Notes: a model not told the origin generated them from the letters alone. A stretch of 64,000 bases of DNA from Maribacter thermophilus (GCF_001020565.1 NZ_LDAS01000001.1:3909002-3973001), one strand, 5' to 3'; shown: positions 1 to 9,229, counted from the first letter of the stretch. Numbers and translations are program-made.

Positions 1-697
1 CTCTGCTTAGCTGCAGCTCTACTTGCTCCATATGATTGTTGTAGATGTGCGCATCTCCAAAAGTATGGATAAAATCACCTGGTTCGTATCCGCATACTTG
101 TGCCATCATCATGGTAAATAGGGCATAAGAAGCAATATTGAAAGGTACTCCTAAAAAAATATCTGCGCTACGTTGGTATAATTGACAAGATAATTTGCCA
201 TCGGCAACATAAAACTGAAAAAAAGCATGGCATGGAGGTAAGGCCGCTTTTCCGTTGGCCACATTTTCTGAAAAAGACTTTGAGGTATCCGGCAAAACAC
301 TTGGGTTCCATGCAGAAACGAGCATTCTTCTACTATCGGGGTTGGTTTTTAAAGAATGTACGACTTCTTTTATTTGGTCAATTTCATCATTGTTCCAATT
401 TCGCCATTGATGTCCGTAAACAGGCCCTAAATCACCATTTTCGTCGGCCCACTCGTTCCATATACGTACACCGTTTTCTTGTAGGTATTTAATATTAGTA
501 TCACCTTTCAAGAACCATAATAATTCATGAACAATTGATTTTAGGTGTAGTTTTTTTGTGGTAACCAATGGAAATCCTTTTTGGAGATCAAATCGCATTT
601 GGTATCCAAAAACACTTTTAGTTCCGGTTCCTGTACGGTCGCCTTTTTGGTTTCCTTCCTTTAAAACATGCTTTAATAAATCGTGATATTGTTTCAT
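1..697 (-). CDS. thyA: Thymidylate synthase, partial (C-terminus outside window)
   Basis: Makes dTMP from dUMP using methylenetetrahydrofolate, in the cytoplasm. The minus-strand frame starts with ATG at 697 ([12 protein letters not shown]) and stays open to base 1, giving about 232 of an expected 260-280 residues. Family marks are seen directly: an early DRTGTGT phosphate-binding stretch, the PDSRRM block, the catalytic cysteine in PPCHAFFQ, and the [18 protein letters not shown] block. The C-terminal 30-50 residues are beyond the window edge. The nucleoside transporter and, further along the plus strand, a deoxynucleoside kinase also serve nucleotide supply, but they are not obviously in one operon. 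The identity is secure. Confidence 0.96.
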   Translation of the reverse strand, partial: MKQYHDLLKHVLKEGNQKGDRTGTGTKSVFGYQMRFDLQKGFPLVTTKKLHLKSIVHELLWFLKGDTNIKYLQENGVRIWNEWADENGDLGPVYGHQWRNWNNDEIDQIKEVVHSLKTNPDSRRMLVSAWNPSVLPDTSKSFSENVANGKAALPPCHAFFQFYVADGKLSCQLYQRSADIFLGVPFNIASYALFTMMMAQVCGYEPGDFIHTFGDAHIYNNHMEQVELQLSR

Positions 698-782
698 TTT
701 TCTTCTTCAGCAGTAGAGGTGCTAAAGTAGAAAAAGAGTGGCTTAAATGTATCTTTAAGAATGGTATTTTATCAAAAGGTTA

Positions 783-2240
783 TTAACCTAAAATCATACC
801 GGCTATGGTAGCGGAAAGCAATGAGGCAAGAGAACCTCCTAGTACCGCTTTCATTCCAAATTCTGAAAGTGTTTTTCGTTGGCTTGGGGCTAGTGAGCCG
901 ATTCCGCCGATCTGAATACCTATGGATGCAAAATTGGCAAAACCGCATAACATATAGGTTGCCATTATAATTGACTTATCAAATTTTAAATACGGTAAAG
1001 TAGCCGTATTTTTTAATTCCGCAAGTTGTATATATCCTACAAATTCGCTTGCTACCAACTTAATACCCAATAGTTGTCCCATCAACATAACATCTTCCTT
1101 TGCTACTCCTATCAACCACATTAAGGGTGCAAAGATGGTACCTAAAATAGCTTCCAAAGAAAACTTTTGATATGACGTGTTTTCGGCAATCCAGCTATTT
1201 AAGTGGGTTAAGTCTCCTGTCCATTCTAGAATACCGTTAACCATAGCGATAATGGCTACGAAGACTAAAAGCATTGCGCCAACATTCACTGCTAGTCTTA
1301 AGCCTTCGGTAGTTCCATTTGATATGGCATCCAATACATTGGCGCCAATTTTTTCAGAAGATACATGAATATCACTGTTTACTTCTTCAGTTTGTGGATA
1401 TAACATTTTAGATATTACGATGGCTCCGGGTGCTGCCATGACCGATGCGGCCAGTAAGTGTTTGGCGAAGAGTAGTTGTAATGCTTCGTCTTCACCACCT
1501 AAAAATCCGATATAAGCAGCTAAAACTGCACCGGCAAGAGTAGCCATACCGCCGATCATGACTAATAGGATCTCTGATTTGGTCATTTTTTCTAGATATG
1601 CTTTTATCAATAAAGGAGCTTCGGTCTGTCCAAGAAATATATTTCCGGCAATAGAAAGACTCTCAGGTCCTGAAATACCCAAACTTTTAGACAAAAGCCA
1701 CGCCAATGCCTTTACCACTTTTTGTATAACGCCAAGGTAGAACAGCAGACTGGTGAGGGCCGAAAAGAAAATAATGGTAGGTAATACCTGAAAGGCAAAA
1801 ATGTAACCGAAGGTGCCGGTGTCGACTACCAGGCCTTCGAACAAGAATTTGCTCCCTGCCCGTGTAAACTCTAGAATGCTAACAAAGACTTTTCCTATTT
1901 GTTCAAAAATAAGTTGTACAAAAGGAACTTTTAATACCCCTATTGCTATTAATATCTGCAAAGAAAGTCCTACTCCTACGGTTTTCCAATTAATTGCTTT
2001 TCTATTAGAACTAAATAAATAAGCCAGTAGTAGTAATACCGACATCCCTAATGCTCCTCTCCATAAACTGTTTAAGGAGAAACCTTCATTAGGTACGGTT
2101 GCAATTTCACTAGTGGCAACATCATTTAAGATAGTGGTGTCAACGGTAGTTGCAATAATTTCCGTAGAATCTACAGATTGTGCAAATATTGATAATGGTA
2201 CTATAATTAATAGGGCTATTAGCCATTTGGTGTTTTTCAT
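783..2240 (-). CDS. Concentrative nucleoside transporter (CNT/NupC family)
   Basis: Inner-membrane symporter expected to import nucleosides with Na+ or H+. The 485-residue protein carries the CNT core signatures: a GPESLSIAGN segment, the GQTEAPL motif around residue 205, and YMLCGFANFASIGIQIGG near the C-terminus, spread over many hydrophobic segments. It is longer than bacterial NupC (about 400 residues) because of an N-terminal addition: a signal-peptide-like segment (residues 1-20, ending FAQ) and a Ser/Thr/Val-rich linker to about residue 55. That N-terminal part looks exported, so its first helix may be cleaved. The gene lies 17 bases downstream of the DUF151 gene on the same strand and may be cotranscribed. 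Substrate preference cannot be read from the sequence. Confidence 0.9.
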   Translation of the reverse strand: MKNTKWLIALLIIVPLSIFAQSVDSTEIIATTVDTTILNDVATSEIATVPNEGFSLNSLWRGALGMSVLLLLAYLFSSNRKAINWKTVGVGLSLQILIAIGVLKVPFVQLIFEQIGKVFVSILEFTRAGSKFLFEGLVVDTGTFGYIFAFQVLPTIIFFSALTSLLFYLGVIQKVVKALAWLLSKSLGISGPESLSIAGNIFLGQTEAPLLIKAYLEKMTKSEILLVMIGGMATLAGAVLAAYIGFLGGEDEALQLLFAKHLLAASVMAAPGAIVISKMLYPQTEEVNSDIHVSSEKIGANVLDAISNGTTEGLRLAVNVGAMLLVFVAIIAMVNGILEWTGDLTHLNSWIAENTSYQKFSLEAILGTIFAPLMWLIGVAKEDVMLMGQLLGIKLVASEFVGYIQLAELKNTATLPYLKFDKSIIMATYMLCGFANFASIGIQIGGIGSLAPSQRKTLSEFGMKAVLGGSLASLLSATIAGMILG

Positions 2241-2257
2241 GGGAGAGCGTTTATCCT

Positions 2258-2890
2258 TTAATTTCTTTTGGATATTTCATCCCTTAGTTTTGCTGCTTTT
2301 TCATAATCTTCATTGTTGACCGCTTTTTTGAGTTCTTGTTCAAGTTCATCGATACTCAATTCGGTATAACCATCGTTGGCGCCAGAATCTATTTCTACGG
2401 TTTCCCCTTCTTGCAAGATTTCGTCCACAACGATACTTTCGTCGTTTTCTTTCTTTTCGTTTTCATCCTTATTGGAAAATTTCAAGAAAATTCCGGCCTT
2501 GTCCAAAATGGTCTTGTACGTAAAAATAGGGGCATTAAAACGAAGTGCCAATGCAATGGCGTCACTGGTTCTTGCGTCTATAATTTCTTCAATACCGTCT
2601 CGCTCACATATAATACTGGAATAAAAAACACCATCGACCAATTTATGTATTATGACCTGTTTTACGATAATATCGAAGCGGTCTGCAAAATTTTTGAATA
2701 AATCATGGGTCAGGGGTCTTGGGGGTTTTATTTCTTTTTCCAAGGCAATGGCAATGGATTGCGCCTCGAATGCACCGATGACAATAGGTAGTTTTCGGTC
2801 TCCCTCTACTTCATTTAAAATAAGGGCGTATGCGCCATTTTGTGTTTGGCTGTAAGAAATCCCTTTAATTTTCAATCGTACTAGACTCAT
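2258..2890 (-). CDS. Bifunctional nuclease family protein (DUF151) with UVR motif
   Basis: The 210-residue protein has the DUF151/BFN domain over roughly residues 1-135 (for example LPIVIGAFEAQSIA, DARTSDAIALALR). A charged linker follows, then a C-terminal UvrB/UvrC-like motif from about residue 180 (LEQELKKAVNNEDYEKAAKL). DUF151 proteins have been described as nucleases in plants and bacteria, but the cellular role in Bacteroidota is not settled. The UVR motif suggests protein-protein contact, as in UvrB-UvrC or McsA. It lies directly upstream of the nucleoside transporter on the minus strand and downstream of the etf operon, from which it is separated by a terminator. The domain call is secure and the function is open. 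Confidence 0.88.
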   Translation of the reverse strand: MSLVRLKIKGISYSQTQNGAYALILNEVEGDRKLPIVIGAFEAQSIAIALEKEIKPPRPLTHDLFKNFADRFDIIVKQVIIHKLVDGVFYSSIICERDGIEEIIDARTSDAIALALRFNAPIFTYKTILDKAGIFLKFSNKDENEKKENDESIVVDEILQEGETVEIDSGANDGYTELSIDELEQELKKAVNNEDYEKAAKLRDEISKRN

Positions 2891-2904
2891 AAGTTTTTTT
2901 AACT

Positions 2905-2953
2905 AAAAAAGGCTGTTCAAACACTTGGGGCACCAACTATTTGAACAGCCCTT
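2905..2953 (-). terminator. Intrinsic terminator after etfBA
   Basis: An 11-bp perfect inverted repeat, GGCTGTTCAAA at 2911-2921 and TTTGAACAGCC at 2940-2950, encloses an 18-base loop. Read on the minus strand it is followed by a run of T residues, just after the etfA stop codon. Confidence 0.8.
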
Positions 2954-2976
2954 AGTGGGGCACAAATTAACAAATT

Positions 2977-3945
2977 TTAGCTGTTTTGGGCTTTAAAATC
3001 CTTTAATTTTTCAATCAATTGTGGTACAACTTCAAATGCATCCCCCACAATACCGTAGTCTGCGGCCTTAAAGAATGGGGCTTCAGGGTCGTTATTGATC
3101 ACGACTTTTGTTTTCGATGCACTTACACCAGCAAGGTGCTGAATGGCTCCAGAGATACCAATGGCAATGTAAAGGTTGCTGGCTACCGGTTTTCCTGTTT
3201 GTCCAACATGCTCACCGTGTGGCCGCCAACCTAAATCGGATACCGGTTTAGAGCAAGCGGTAGCAGCGCCGAGCACATCGGCCAACTCTTCGATCATTCC
3301 CCAGTTTTCGGGTCCTTTAAGTCCACGCCCGGCAGAAACTACGATGTCGGCATCTGCAATAGTGGCTTTTCCGACTACTTTGTCTATTTCTATGGATTTT
3401 ATCTCAAAGGCATCTTCTTTAATATTGGTGTTAAAGTCTTCTACGGCGATATCTACCTTGTTTTCAACGGTACCGAAGGCGTTGTTCGAAACACCAATGA
3501 TTTTCTTTTCTGTTTTTATTTCGGTATGCGCAAAACCTTTGTTGCTGAACGCAGTTCTCTTTACTATAAAAGGTTGGGTGCTGTCTGGTGCGGCCACTAC
3601 ATTGGGTACGTAACCTGCTTTAAGTGTTCCTGCCAAAATTGGGGCCATGAACTTGGCATCAGCGCTAGAGCTAAGAATTACCGTAGTTGCACTTTCATTT
3701 TGCAGTGCGCTTACCACAACTTCGGCATAAGCCTTGGCATTAAATGTTTTTAAAGAGTCGTCTTTTACATGTAAGACTTTTGAAATTCCATAGTCTCCCA
3801 AAATTTCGTTTTCTTCGGAGTTAATGGCAATTGCGGTTGCCGTGGTGCCAAGTTGTTTGGCTACTTCGGCTGCATATGAGGCGGCCTCAAAAGCATTTTT
3901 CTTAAATTTTCCGTTTTCCGATTCTGTATATACTATTACTGACAT
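2977..3945 (-). CDS. etfA: Electron transfer flavoprotein subunit alpha
   Basis: FAD-binding subunit of the heterodimeric ETF that accepts electrons from acyl-CoA dehydrogenases and passes them to ETF:quinone oxidoreductase. The 322 residues fit the family. The C-terminal half holds the ETF-alpha FAD signature: VSAGRGLKGPENW, the SKPVSDLGWRP segment, GQTGKPVASNLYIAIGISGA, and VINNDPEAPFFKAADYGIVGD. The gene follows etfB after 28 bases on the same strand, the usual operon order, and is closed by a strong hairpin terminator. The nearby pdhB is divergent, so the etf genes have their own promoter. Confidence 0.96.
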   Translation of the reverse strand: MSVIVYTESENGKFKKNAFEAASYAAEVAKQLGTTATAIAINSEENEILGDYGISKVLHVKDDSLKTFNAKAYAEVVVSALQNESATTVILSSSADAKFMAPILAGTLKAGYVPNVVAAPDSTQPFIVKRTAFSNKGFAHTEIKTEKKIIGVSNNAFGTVENKVDIAVEDFNTNIKEDAFEIKSIEIDKVVGKATIADADIVVSAGRGLKGPENWGMIEELADVLGAATACSKPVSDLGWRPHGEHVGQTGKPVASNLYIAIGISGAIQHLAGVSASKTKVVINNDPEAPFFKAADYGIVGDAFEVVPQLIEKLKDFKAQNS

Positions 3946-3973
3946 TGTCTTTTGTTTTTTTTGTTTTTGAACC

Positions 3974-4714
3974 TTAGATTACTTTGGCCTCGTTGTGGAG
4001 AAGGTCTACTAATTCGTCAACACTGTTTGCAAGTTTCACAGCTCCTTTTGGTGCTGGTTTGTCAAATTTCGAGTCTGCTGTCGCCTTAATGCCATCTACA
4101 GGTTCTACAACATTTAGTGCTTTTTTTCTGGCCATCATAATGCCGCGCATGTTAGGAATGCGCAAATCACTTTCTTGTACCAATCCTTTTTGTCCGCCAA
4201 CGACCAAGGGTAGTGATGAGCTCAAGGTCTCTTTTCCGCCATCGATCTCCCTAACTGCAGTAACTTTGTTGTCTTCGATTTCTAGGCCGATACAGGTATT
4301 TATAAAGTTCATTTCTGTCAGGGTAGCTAAAATACCAGGTACCATGCCTCCGTTGTAGTCGATGGACTCCCTGCCACAGATTACAAGGTCGTAACCCCCA
4401 TCTTTTACAACTTTTGCCAGCTGTTCGGCAACATAGAAACCGTCGGTAGGTTCTGTATTGATCCTTATCGCTTCATCAGCTCCGATGGCCAATGCCTTTC
4501 TTATGGTCGGCTCAACAGAGGCGTCGCCAACTGTTGCTACATGAACGGTGGCTCCTTGTTTTTCTTTGAACCACATAGCGCGGGTAAGGCCAAATTCGTC
4601 ATTTGGGTTTATAACAAATTGTACACCATTGGTGTCAAATTTGGTATCGCCATCCGTAAAATTTATTTTGGAAGTAGTATCCGGTACGTTGCTTATACAA
4701 ACTAATATTTTCAT
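3974..4714 (-). CDS. etfB: Electron transfer flavoprotein subunit beta
   Basis: AMP-binding partner of EtfA in the electron transfer flavoprotein, used in fatty-acid and amino-acid oxidation. The 246 residues match the family length. The ETF-beta signature is visible as VREIDGGKETLSSSLPLVVG followed by RIPNMRGIMMARKK, and the N-terminus MKILVCISNVPDTTSKI is typical. The ATG at 4714 is the natural start. A 26-bp palindrome and a TATCTTCG promoter-like box lie just upstream, so expression of the etfBA pair may be controlled by a dimeric repressor. Confidence 0.96.
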   Translation of the reverse strand: MKILVCISNVPDTTSKINFTDGDTKFDTNGVQFVINPNDEFGLTRAMWFKEKQGATVHVATVGDASVEPTIRKALAIGADEAIRINTEPTDGFYVAEQLAKVVKDGGYDLVICGRESIDYNGGMVPGILATLTEMNFINTCIGLEIEDNKVTAVREIDGGKETLSSSLPLVVGGQKGLVQESDLRIPNMRGIMMARKKALNVVEPVDGIKATADSKFDKPAPKGAVKLANSVDELVDLLHNEAKVI

Positions 4715-4742
4715 TTATGAAATGCTTTTAAAATGATAGCAA

Positions 4743-4750
4743 CGAAGATA
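4743..4750 (-). promoter_or_regulatory. Possible -7 box for etfBA
   Basis: Read on the minus strand the sequence is TATCTTCG, one mismatch from the Bacteroidota -7 consensus TAnnTTTG. It would place the transcription start about 22 bases before the etfB ATG. The -33 region would overlap the palindrome at 4765-4790. Confidence 0.4.
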
Positions 4751-4764
4751 ACCATTAAATTTGT

Positions 4765-4790
4765 AATTTACTATGCATGCATAGTAAATT
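4765..4790. promoter_or_regulatory. Perfect 26-bp palindrome between etfB and pdhB (candidate operator)
   Basis: The half-site AATTTACTATGCA is followed immediately by its exact reverse complement, with no spacer. It sits in the divergent intergenic region, roughly in the -30 to -55 zone of the etfB promoter candidate and far upstream of the pdhB -7 box. A spacer-less dyad of this length suits a dimeric repressor. It is not followed by a T run and is upstream of both genes, so a terminator is unlikely. Confidence 0.65.
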
Positions 4791-4839
4791 TTATAACTTT
4801 TTTTGATTGAAGCAGCAGTTAATTTGACATATATTTTCC

Positions 4840-4847
4840 TATTTTTG
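4840..4847 (+). promoter_or_regulatory. Candidate -7 box for pdhB
   Basis: TATTTTTG matches the Bacteroidota consensus TAnnTTTG exactly. It lies 43 bases before the chosen ATG of pdhB. A TTTG at 4823-4826 is closer than the usual 17-23 base spacing, so the -33 element is uncertain. Confidence 0.5.
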
Positions 4848-4890
4848 CGTGCTTTCAATTGAAAAAATAAAGACTAATATTCATACTAAT

Positions 4891-5868
4891 ATGAAAACAC
4901 TACAATTTAGAGAAGCTATTGCGGAGGCCATGTCCGAGGAAATGCGTAGGGATGAGTCCGTTTATTTAATGGGTGAAGAGGTTGCGGAATACAATGGTGC
5001 TTACAAAGCTTCTAAAGGTATGTTGGACGAGTTTGGAGCCAAAAGGGTCATAGATACTCCGATTTCTGAATTAGGGTTTGCCGGTGTGGCCGTAGGTTCC
5101 ACAATGACAGGTAACAGGCCAATTGTAGAGTTCATGACTTTTAACTTTGCCTTGGTAGGCATAGATCAGATTATAAATAATGCGGCCAAAATAAGACAGA
5201 TGTCCGGTGGTCAATTTCCGTGTCCTATTGTATTTAGGGGACCTACCGCTTCAGCTGGTCAATTGGCGGCGACGCACTCTCAGGCATTTGAAAGTTGGTA
5301 TGCCAACTGCCCGGGTCTAAAGGTTATAGTGCCTTCGAACCCTGCAGATGCCAAAGGACTTTTAAAAGCGGCCATTCGTGATGACGATCCGGTAATTTTT
5401 ATGGAGTCGGAGCAAATGTATGGAGACAAGGGAGAAGTACCGGAAGGTGATTATACCATTCCTATTGGTGTTGCCGATATTCGTAGAGAGGGTAAAGATG
5501 TTACCATTGTTTCTTTTGGTAAGATCATTAAGGAGGCGGACAAAGCGGCCGATGAGTTGGAGAAAGAAGGTATTAGTTGCGAGATCATTGATCTACGTAC
5601 CATAAAACCTATGGATTATGACGCTATTTTAAAATCGGTCAAGAAAACCAACCGTTTGGTAGTTTTAGAAGAGGCCTGGCCTTTTGGTAACGTTTCTACA
5701 GAAGTAACATACCATGTTCAGGCGCATGCATTCGATTATTTGGATGCACCAGTGGTTAAAATCAATACGGCCGATACCCCGGCGCCATATTCTCCCGTTT
5801 TGTTGGAAGAGTGGTTGCCGAACTATAAAGATGTGATCAAGGCTGTTAAAAAAGTCTTATATAAATAG
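4891..5868 (+). CDS. pdhB: Pyruvate dehydrogenase complex E1 component subunit beta
   Basis: Beta subunit of the thiamine-diphosphate-dependent E1 enzyme, which decarboxylates pyruvate and acetylates the E2 lipoyl group. From the ATG at 4891 (MKTLQFREAIAEAM) it is 325 residues, the normal length. An upstream GTG at 4849 would add an untypical 14-residue tail and lies almost on the predicted transcription start, so ATG is preferred. Family marks are GEEVAEYNGAYK, the RVIDTPISELGFAGVAVG block, and the transketolase C-terminal domain from about residue 200 (DLRTIKPMD, RLVVLEEAWPFGN). The E1-alpha and E2 genes are not in the window. A terminator follows directly. Confidence 0.95.
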   Translation: MKTLQFREAIAEAMSEEMRRDESVYLMGEEVAEYNGAYKASKGMLDEFGAKRVIDTPISELGFAGVAVGSTMTGNRPIVEFMTFNFALVGIDQIINNAAKIRQMSGGQFPCPIVFRGPTASAGQLAATHSQAFESWYANCPGLKVIVPSNPADAKGLLKAAIRDDDPVIFMESEQMYGDKGEVPEGDYTIPIGVADIRREGKDVTIVSFGKIIKEADKAADELEKEGISCEIIDLRTIKPMDYDAILKSVKKTNRLVVLEEAWPFGNVSTEVTYHVQAHAFDYLDAPVVKINTADTPAPYSPVLLEEWLPNYKDVIKAVKKVLYK

Positions 5869-5893
5869 TAATTTTATTTTGTAAAAGTATCTT

Positions 5894-5928
5894 AGCTTCT
5901 TCGACCGATGTTGAAGAAGCTTTTTTTT
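5894..5928 (+). terminator. Intrinsic terminator after pdhB
   Basis: Stem AGCTTCTTC (5894-5902) with GAAGAAGCT (5913-5921), a 10-base loop, then eight T residues. Confidence 0.85.
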
Positions 5929-5974
5929 ATTGGTACATTATTTGTACTGAGGCTTCTATAGAACCATATAATTC

Positions 5975-8476
5975 ATGAAGAACCCTTTTTTTTATTTTTT
6001 ATTGTTTTTGGTCGGTGTAATAAACGCACAGACCAAGGTAAGCGGTGTTGTAGTAGATGAGGGGGGAGAGCCCGTAGCGTTTGCCAACGTATTTTTTAAG
6101 AATTCGACAGAAGGAACCATAACTAACGATAATGGGCGGTTTTATATGGAGTCCGATAATAATTATCAGGTGTTGGTGGTCTCCTTTATGGGCTACGAAA
6201 ATCAAGAGATAGAACTTGCTACCTCTGTGACCTATGATATGGAAATTAAACTTCTAGAAGCTGCCGAACAGCTGAACGAGGTTGTTTTAATTTCGGGAAA
6301 GCAATCAAAAAAGAACAATCCGGCAGTCGATATCCTAAAGAAAATATGGGCAAAAAAACGAGAGAACGGTATTAGAAAATTCGACCAATATGCTTTTGAT
6401 AAATATGAAAAAGTAGAGTTCGATTTAAATACCATTGATAGCGCCCTTATGAAGAAAAAGATTTTTAAGGGACTGGAATTTGTTTTTCAAGATTTAGATA
6501 CTTCCAGGATAACGGGTAAGACCTACCTTCCAATATTTTTAAACGAAACCTTTTCAAAGGTATACGGAGATAACGTTTTAAAGGAAGAAAAAGAGGATAT
6601 TTTAGGTAACAAGAACTCCGGTTTCGAAAACAATCAGGCTATTATAGCTTTTGTTAAGGATCTATACCAGAGCTACGATATATATGATAATTACCTGAAG
6701 TTTTTTGACAAGAGTTTTACGAGTCCCTTGTCAAGAACAGGGATAGATACTTATAATTATGCCTTGCGCGATAGTGCTTTTATAGACAACAAATGGTGTT
6801 ATAATATAGTATACTACCCAAGAAGAAAGAACGAGCTTACTTTTAAAGGAGATTTTTGGGTGAACGATTCTACCTGGGCCATAAAGAACATCAATCTGCA
6901 AGTAACCAAAAGTGCCAATATAAACTGGGTCAAGGAGATTTATATAGAACAAGATTTTGAGGTCGTCAACGATTCCTTGTTCTTACTCAAAAGAGACTAT
7001 ATGTTAAGTGACTTCAGCTTTCAGAAAAAAGAGGAATCGCGAGGTGTTTACGGAAAAAGAACTACGGTGTACGACAACTATGTCTTTGATCAAAAAAAGC
7101 CGAAGGAGTTTTACAAAAAGGAAATAAACCCCTTAGACATAAAACTTATTGTAAAAGACGATGAATTTTGGGAAAAGAACAGGTTGGAATCCTTGAACAA
7201 AGATGAGGCCGGAATCTATGAATTATTGGACACTTTAAAAACGGTTCCAAAGTTTAAATCGTACTATAATTTGGTAAGTATTTTAGGTTCTGGTTACGTA
7301 GAGGTCGATAAATGGAACCTTGATATTGGTAATATATATGATGTGTTTGGTTATAACGATGCCGAAGGCCCGAGGGTACGGCTTGGTGCGCGGACCTATT
7401 TTGGACAGAACGATCTTTGGCGGATCGAAGGATATGCGGCCTACGGGTTTACCGATAAAAAAGTGAAGCACGGAATTAGTGGTAAAATTTTATTGGATCA
7501 GAAAACAAGACTTATTGTTTCAGGTGGAAACAGAAGGGATATTGAGCAATTAGGGGTGAGTCTCACGGCCACCAACGATGTATTGGGTCGCAGTGTGGCG
7601 TCTTCTTCTATATTGACAGTCGGTGCCAATAATAGGTTAACGAACATTAATCTTAGTGCCTTAAGTTTTGAAATGGAGCCGATTACAAATTTTAGGGTCT
7701 CTATCGGAGGTACTTTTAGAACCTTGAGTTCTGCCTTGCCCAATGATTTTAGTCTGGATTATGTTGATGTGGAAGCGCCCACGGGTGTTTCATCGGAAAT
7801 AAGTCAATTCGATTTTAATACCCTGATCATTTACACACCGGGTAAAAAAACGATTGGCTATGGGGTGGAAAGAAGAGATGTAAATGATACCTATAGTACG
7901 TTGCTGTTGAATTATACCAAGGGCATAGATGGTATTATGGACAGTGATTTTGACTATAGCAAATTACAATTTTCATACAGCCAACCATGGCAATTGGGGG
8001 GATTTGGAAGGTTATTGAGCACTGTTGAATTGGGTAAGACATTCGGAGAAGTTCCTTTGGGCTTATTGAGCGTGGTTCCGGGTAACCAAACTTTTTTCTC
8101 TAATTACGGTACTTTTCCAAACCTTGATTTTTATGAATTTGTTACAGATACTTATGCCGCTGTTCATTTAGAACATAATTTTAACGGAAGGCTCTTTTCT
8201 AGAATACCTTTCCTGCGAAAGATGAATTTAAGAGAGATAATAGGATTAAGGGGGGTATGGGGAGATTTGTCGGATGATAATATAGCTTTGAGTACGCCCG
8301 CCTCTATAAATACGCCTTTGAGGGCTCCTTCCGAAAAGATTTATTATGAGTATTCTTTTGGTGTAGGAAACATATTCAAGATTTTTCGTATAGATTTTAA
8401 TTTTAGGGGCAACTATCTTGATAATCCAGATGCCAGACGCTTTGGGGTTACGGGTACTTTTGGTTTTAATTTCTAG
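5975..8476 (+). CDS. DUF5686 outer-membrane protein with carboxypeptidase-like regulatory domain
   Basis: Predicted outer-membrane protein of 833 residues. It has a signal peptide (residues 1-18, ending INAQ), then a CarboxypepD-regulatory-like beta-sandwich at about residues 20-105 (SGVVVDEGGEPVAFANVFF, VSFMGYENQEIEL). A long DUF5686-type region follows (FWVNDSTWAIKNI), and the C-terminus is rich in beta strands and ends in Phe (GTFGFNF), as expected for a membrane-inserted barrel. There is no TonB-dependent receptor plug domain. The family is common in Bacteroidota and its role is unknown. It is transcribed alone between pdhB and ppa. Confidence 0.82.
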   Translation: MKNPFFYFLLFLVGVINAQTKVSGVVVDEGGEPVAFANVFFKNSTEGTITNDNGRFYMESDNNYQVLVVSFMGYENQEIELATSVTYDMEIKLLEAAEQLNEVVLISGKQSKKNNPAVDILKKIWAKKRENGIRKFDQYAFDKYEKVEFDLNTIDSALMKKKIFKGLEFVFQDLDTSRITGKTYLPIFLNETFSKVYGDNVLKEEKEDILGNKNSGFENNQAIIAFVKDLYQSYDIYDNYLKFFDKSFTSPLSRTGIDTYNYALRDSAFIDNKWCYNIVYYPRRKNELTFKGDFWVNDSTWAIKNINLQVTKSANINWVKEIYIEQDFEVVNDSLFLLKRDYMLSDFSFQKKEESRGVYGKRTTVYDNYVFDQKKPKEFYKKEINPLDIKLIVKDDEFWEKNRLESLNKDEAGIYELLDTLKTVPKFKSYYNLVSILGSGYVEVDKWNLDIGNIYDVFGYNDAEGPRVRLGARTYFGQNDLWRIEGYAAYGFTDKKVKHGISGKILLDQKTRLIVSGGNRRDIEQLGVSLTATNDVLGRSVASSSILTVGANNRLTNINLSALSFEMEPITNFRVSIGGTFRTLSSALPNDFSLDYVDVEAPTGVSSEISQFDFNTLIIYTPGKKTIGYGVERRDVNDTYSTLLLNYTKGIDGIMDSDFDYSKLQFSYSQPWQLGGFGRLLSTVELGKTFGEVPLGLLSVVPGNQTFFSNYGTFPNLDFYEFVTDTYAAVHLEHNFNGRLFSRIPFLRKMNLREIIGLRGVWGDLSDDNIALSTPASINTPLRAPSEKIYYEYSFGVGNIFKIFRIDFNFRGNYLDNPDARRFGVTGTFGFNF

Positions 8477-8681
8477 ATTATTGTCGAAATCTTAATTTTT
8501 TATCTTGTTTCATTGCTGTTTTCTGATTCTTGAGACTCATTTTTTGAGGTATTGTCAATTATTCCCTTTTAATTTTAAAAAGCTTGGATTTGTTCGCTGA
8601 AAAGCCTTGTTTTTTTTGGTCATCGCACAATTCTTGCCTTGCATTTTTTGTACCTTCGTTGCTTTATATAAAACCGTAAAA

Positions 8682-9209
8682 ATGGGAAAAAAAGCTGATA
8701 TTACTTTTGATGTTTTAATCGAGATTCCAAAAGGAAGTAGAAATAAATATGAATACGACTTTGCACTGCATAAAATACGTTTCGACCGTATGCTTTTTTC
8801 ATCTATGATGTATCCTGGGGATTATGGTTTCATACCTGAAACTTTAGCATTGGACAAGGATCCGCTAGATGTTTTGGTAATGGGTGCAGAACCAACATAC
8901 CCAATGGTGGTTATGGAAGTAAGACCTATTGGGGTTTTTCATATGACCGATGAAAAAGGACCGGATGAGAAAATTATCTGTGTACCGGTCTCAGACCCTA
9001 TTTGGAGTAACAATCATGATATAAGTGATTTAAATCCGCACCGCTTAAAGGAAATTGAGCATTTCTTTAAGGTATATAAAGATTTAGAGAAGAAGAAAGT
9101 TGATACCGGAGGTTGGGGAGATGCCCAAGAAGCGGTTAAAATATATCATGAATGCGTTGAGCGCTATAATAATAGTGATTATAAGAAGAAGCGAACTTTT
9201 ACGATATAG
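8682..9209 (+). CDS. ppa: Soluble inorganic pyrophosphatase (family I)
   Basis: Hydrolyses cytoplasmic pyrophosphate to phosphate, which pulls biosynthetic reactions forward. From ATG 8682 (MGKKADITFDVLIEIPKG) it is 175 residues, the usual family I size. An earlier TTG at 8607 would add a hydrophobic 25-residue tail with no counterpart in the family, so it was rejected. The metal/PPi site is visible as YPGDYGFIPET and DKDPLDVLVM. The gene for a membrane-bound ion-pumping pyrophosphatase follows after 114 bases behind a terminator, so two enzymes compete for the same substrate under separate control. Confidence 0.95.
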   Translation: MGKKADITFDVLIEIPKGSRNKYEYDFALHKIRFDRMLFSSMMYPGDYGFIPETLALDKDPLDVLVMGAEPTYPMVVMEVRPIGVFHMTDEKGPDEKIICVPVSDPIWSNNHDISDLNPHRLKEIEHFFKVYKDLEKKKVDTGGWGDAQEAVKIYHECVERYNNSDYKKKRTFTI

Positions 9210-9229
9210 TCAATAATTCCATAAAATAT

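Noticed and set aside
232..492. 86-codon plus-strand frame inside the thyA region
   Set aside because: The minus-strand thyA frame runs uninterrupted through it with catalytic motifs intact, so it is not a frameshift or separate gene.
2336..2701. 121-codon plus-strand frame opposite the bifunctional nuclease gene
   Set aside because: Phe-rich shadow of the coding strand; the DUF151 and UVR motifs on the minus strand decide the reading.
8607..8681. In-frame extension of inorganic pyrophosphatase to an upstream TTG
   Set aside because: It adds a hydrophobic tail with no counterpart in family I pyrophosphatases, and the ATG at 8682 gives the normal length.
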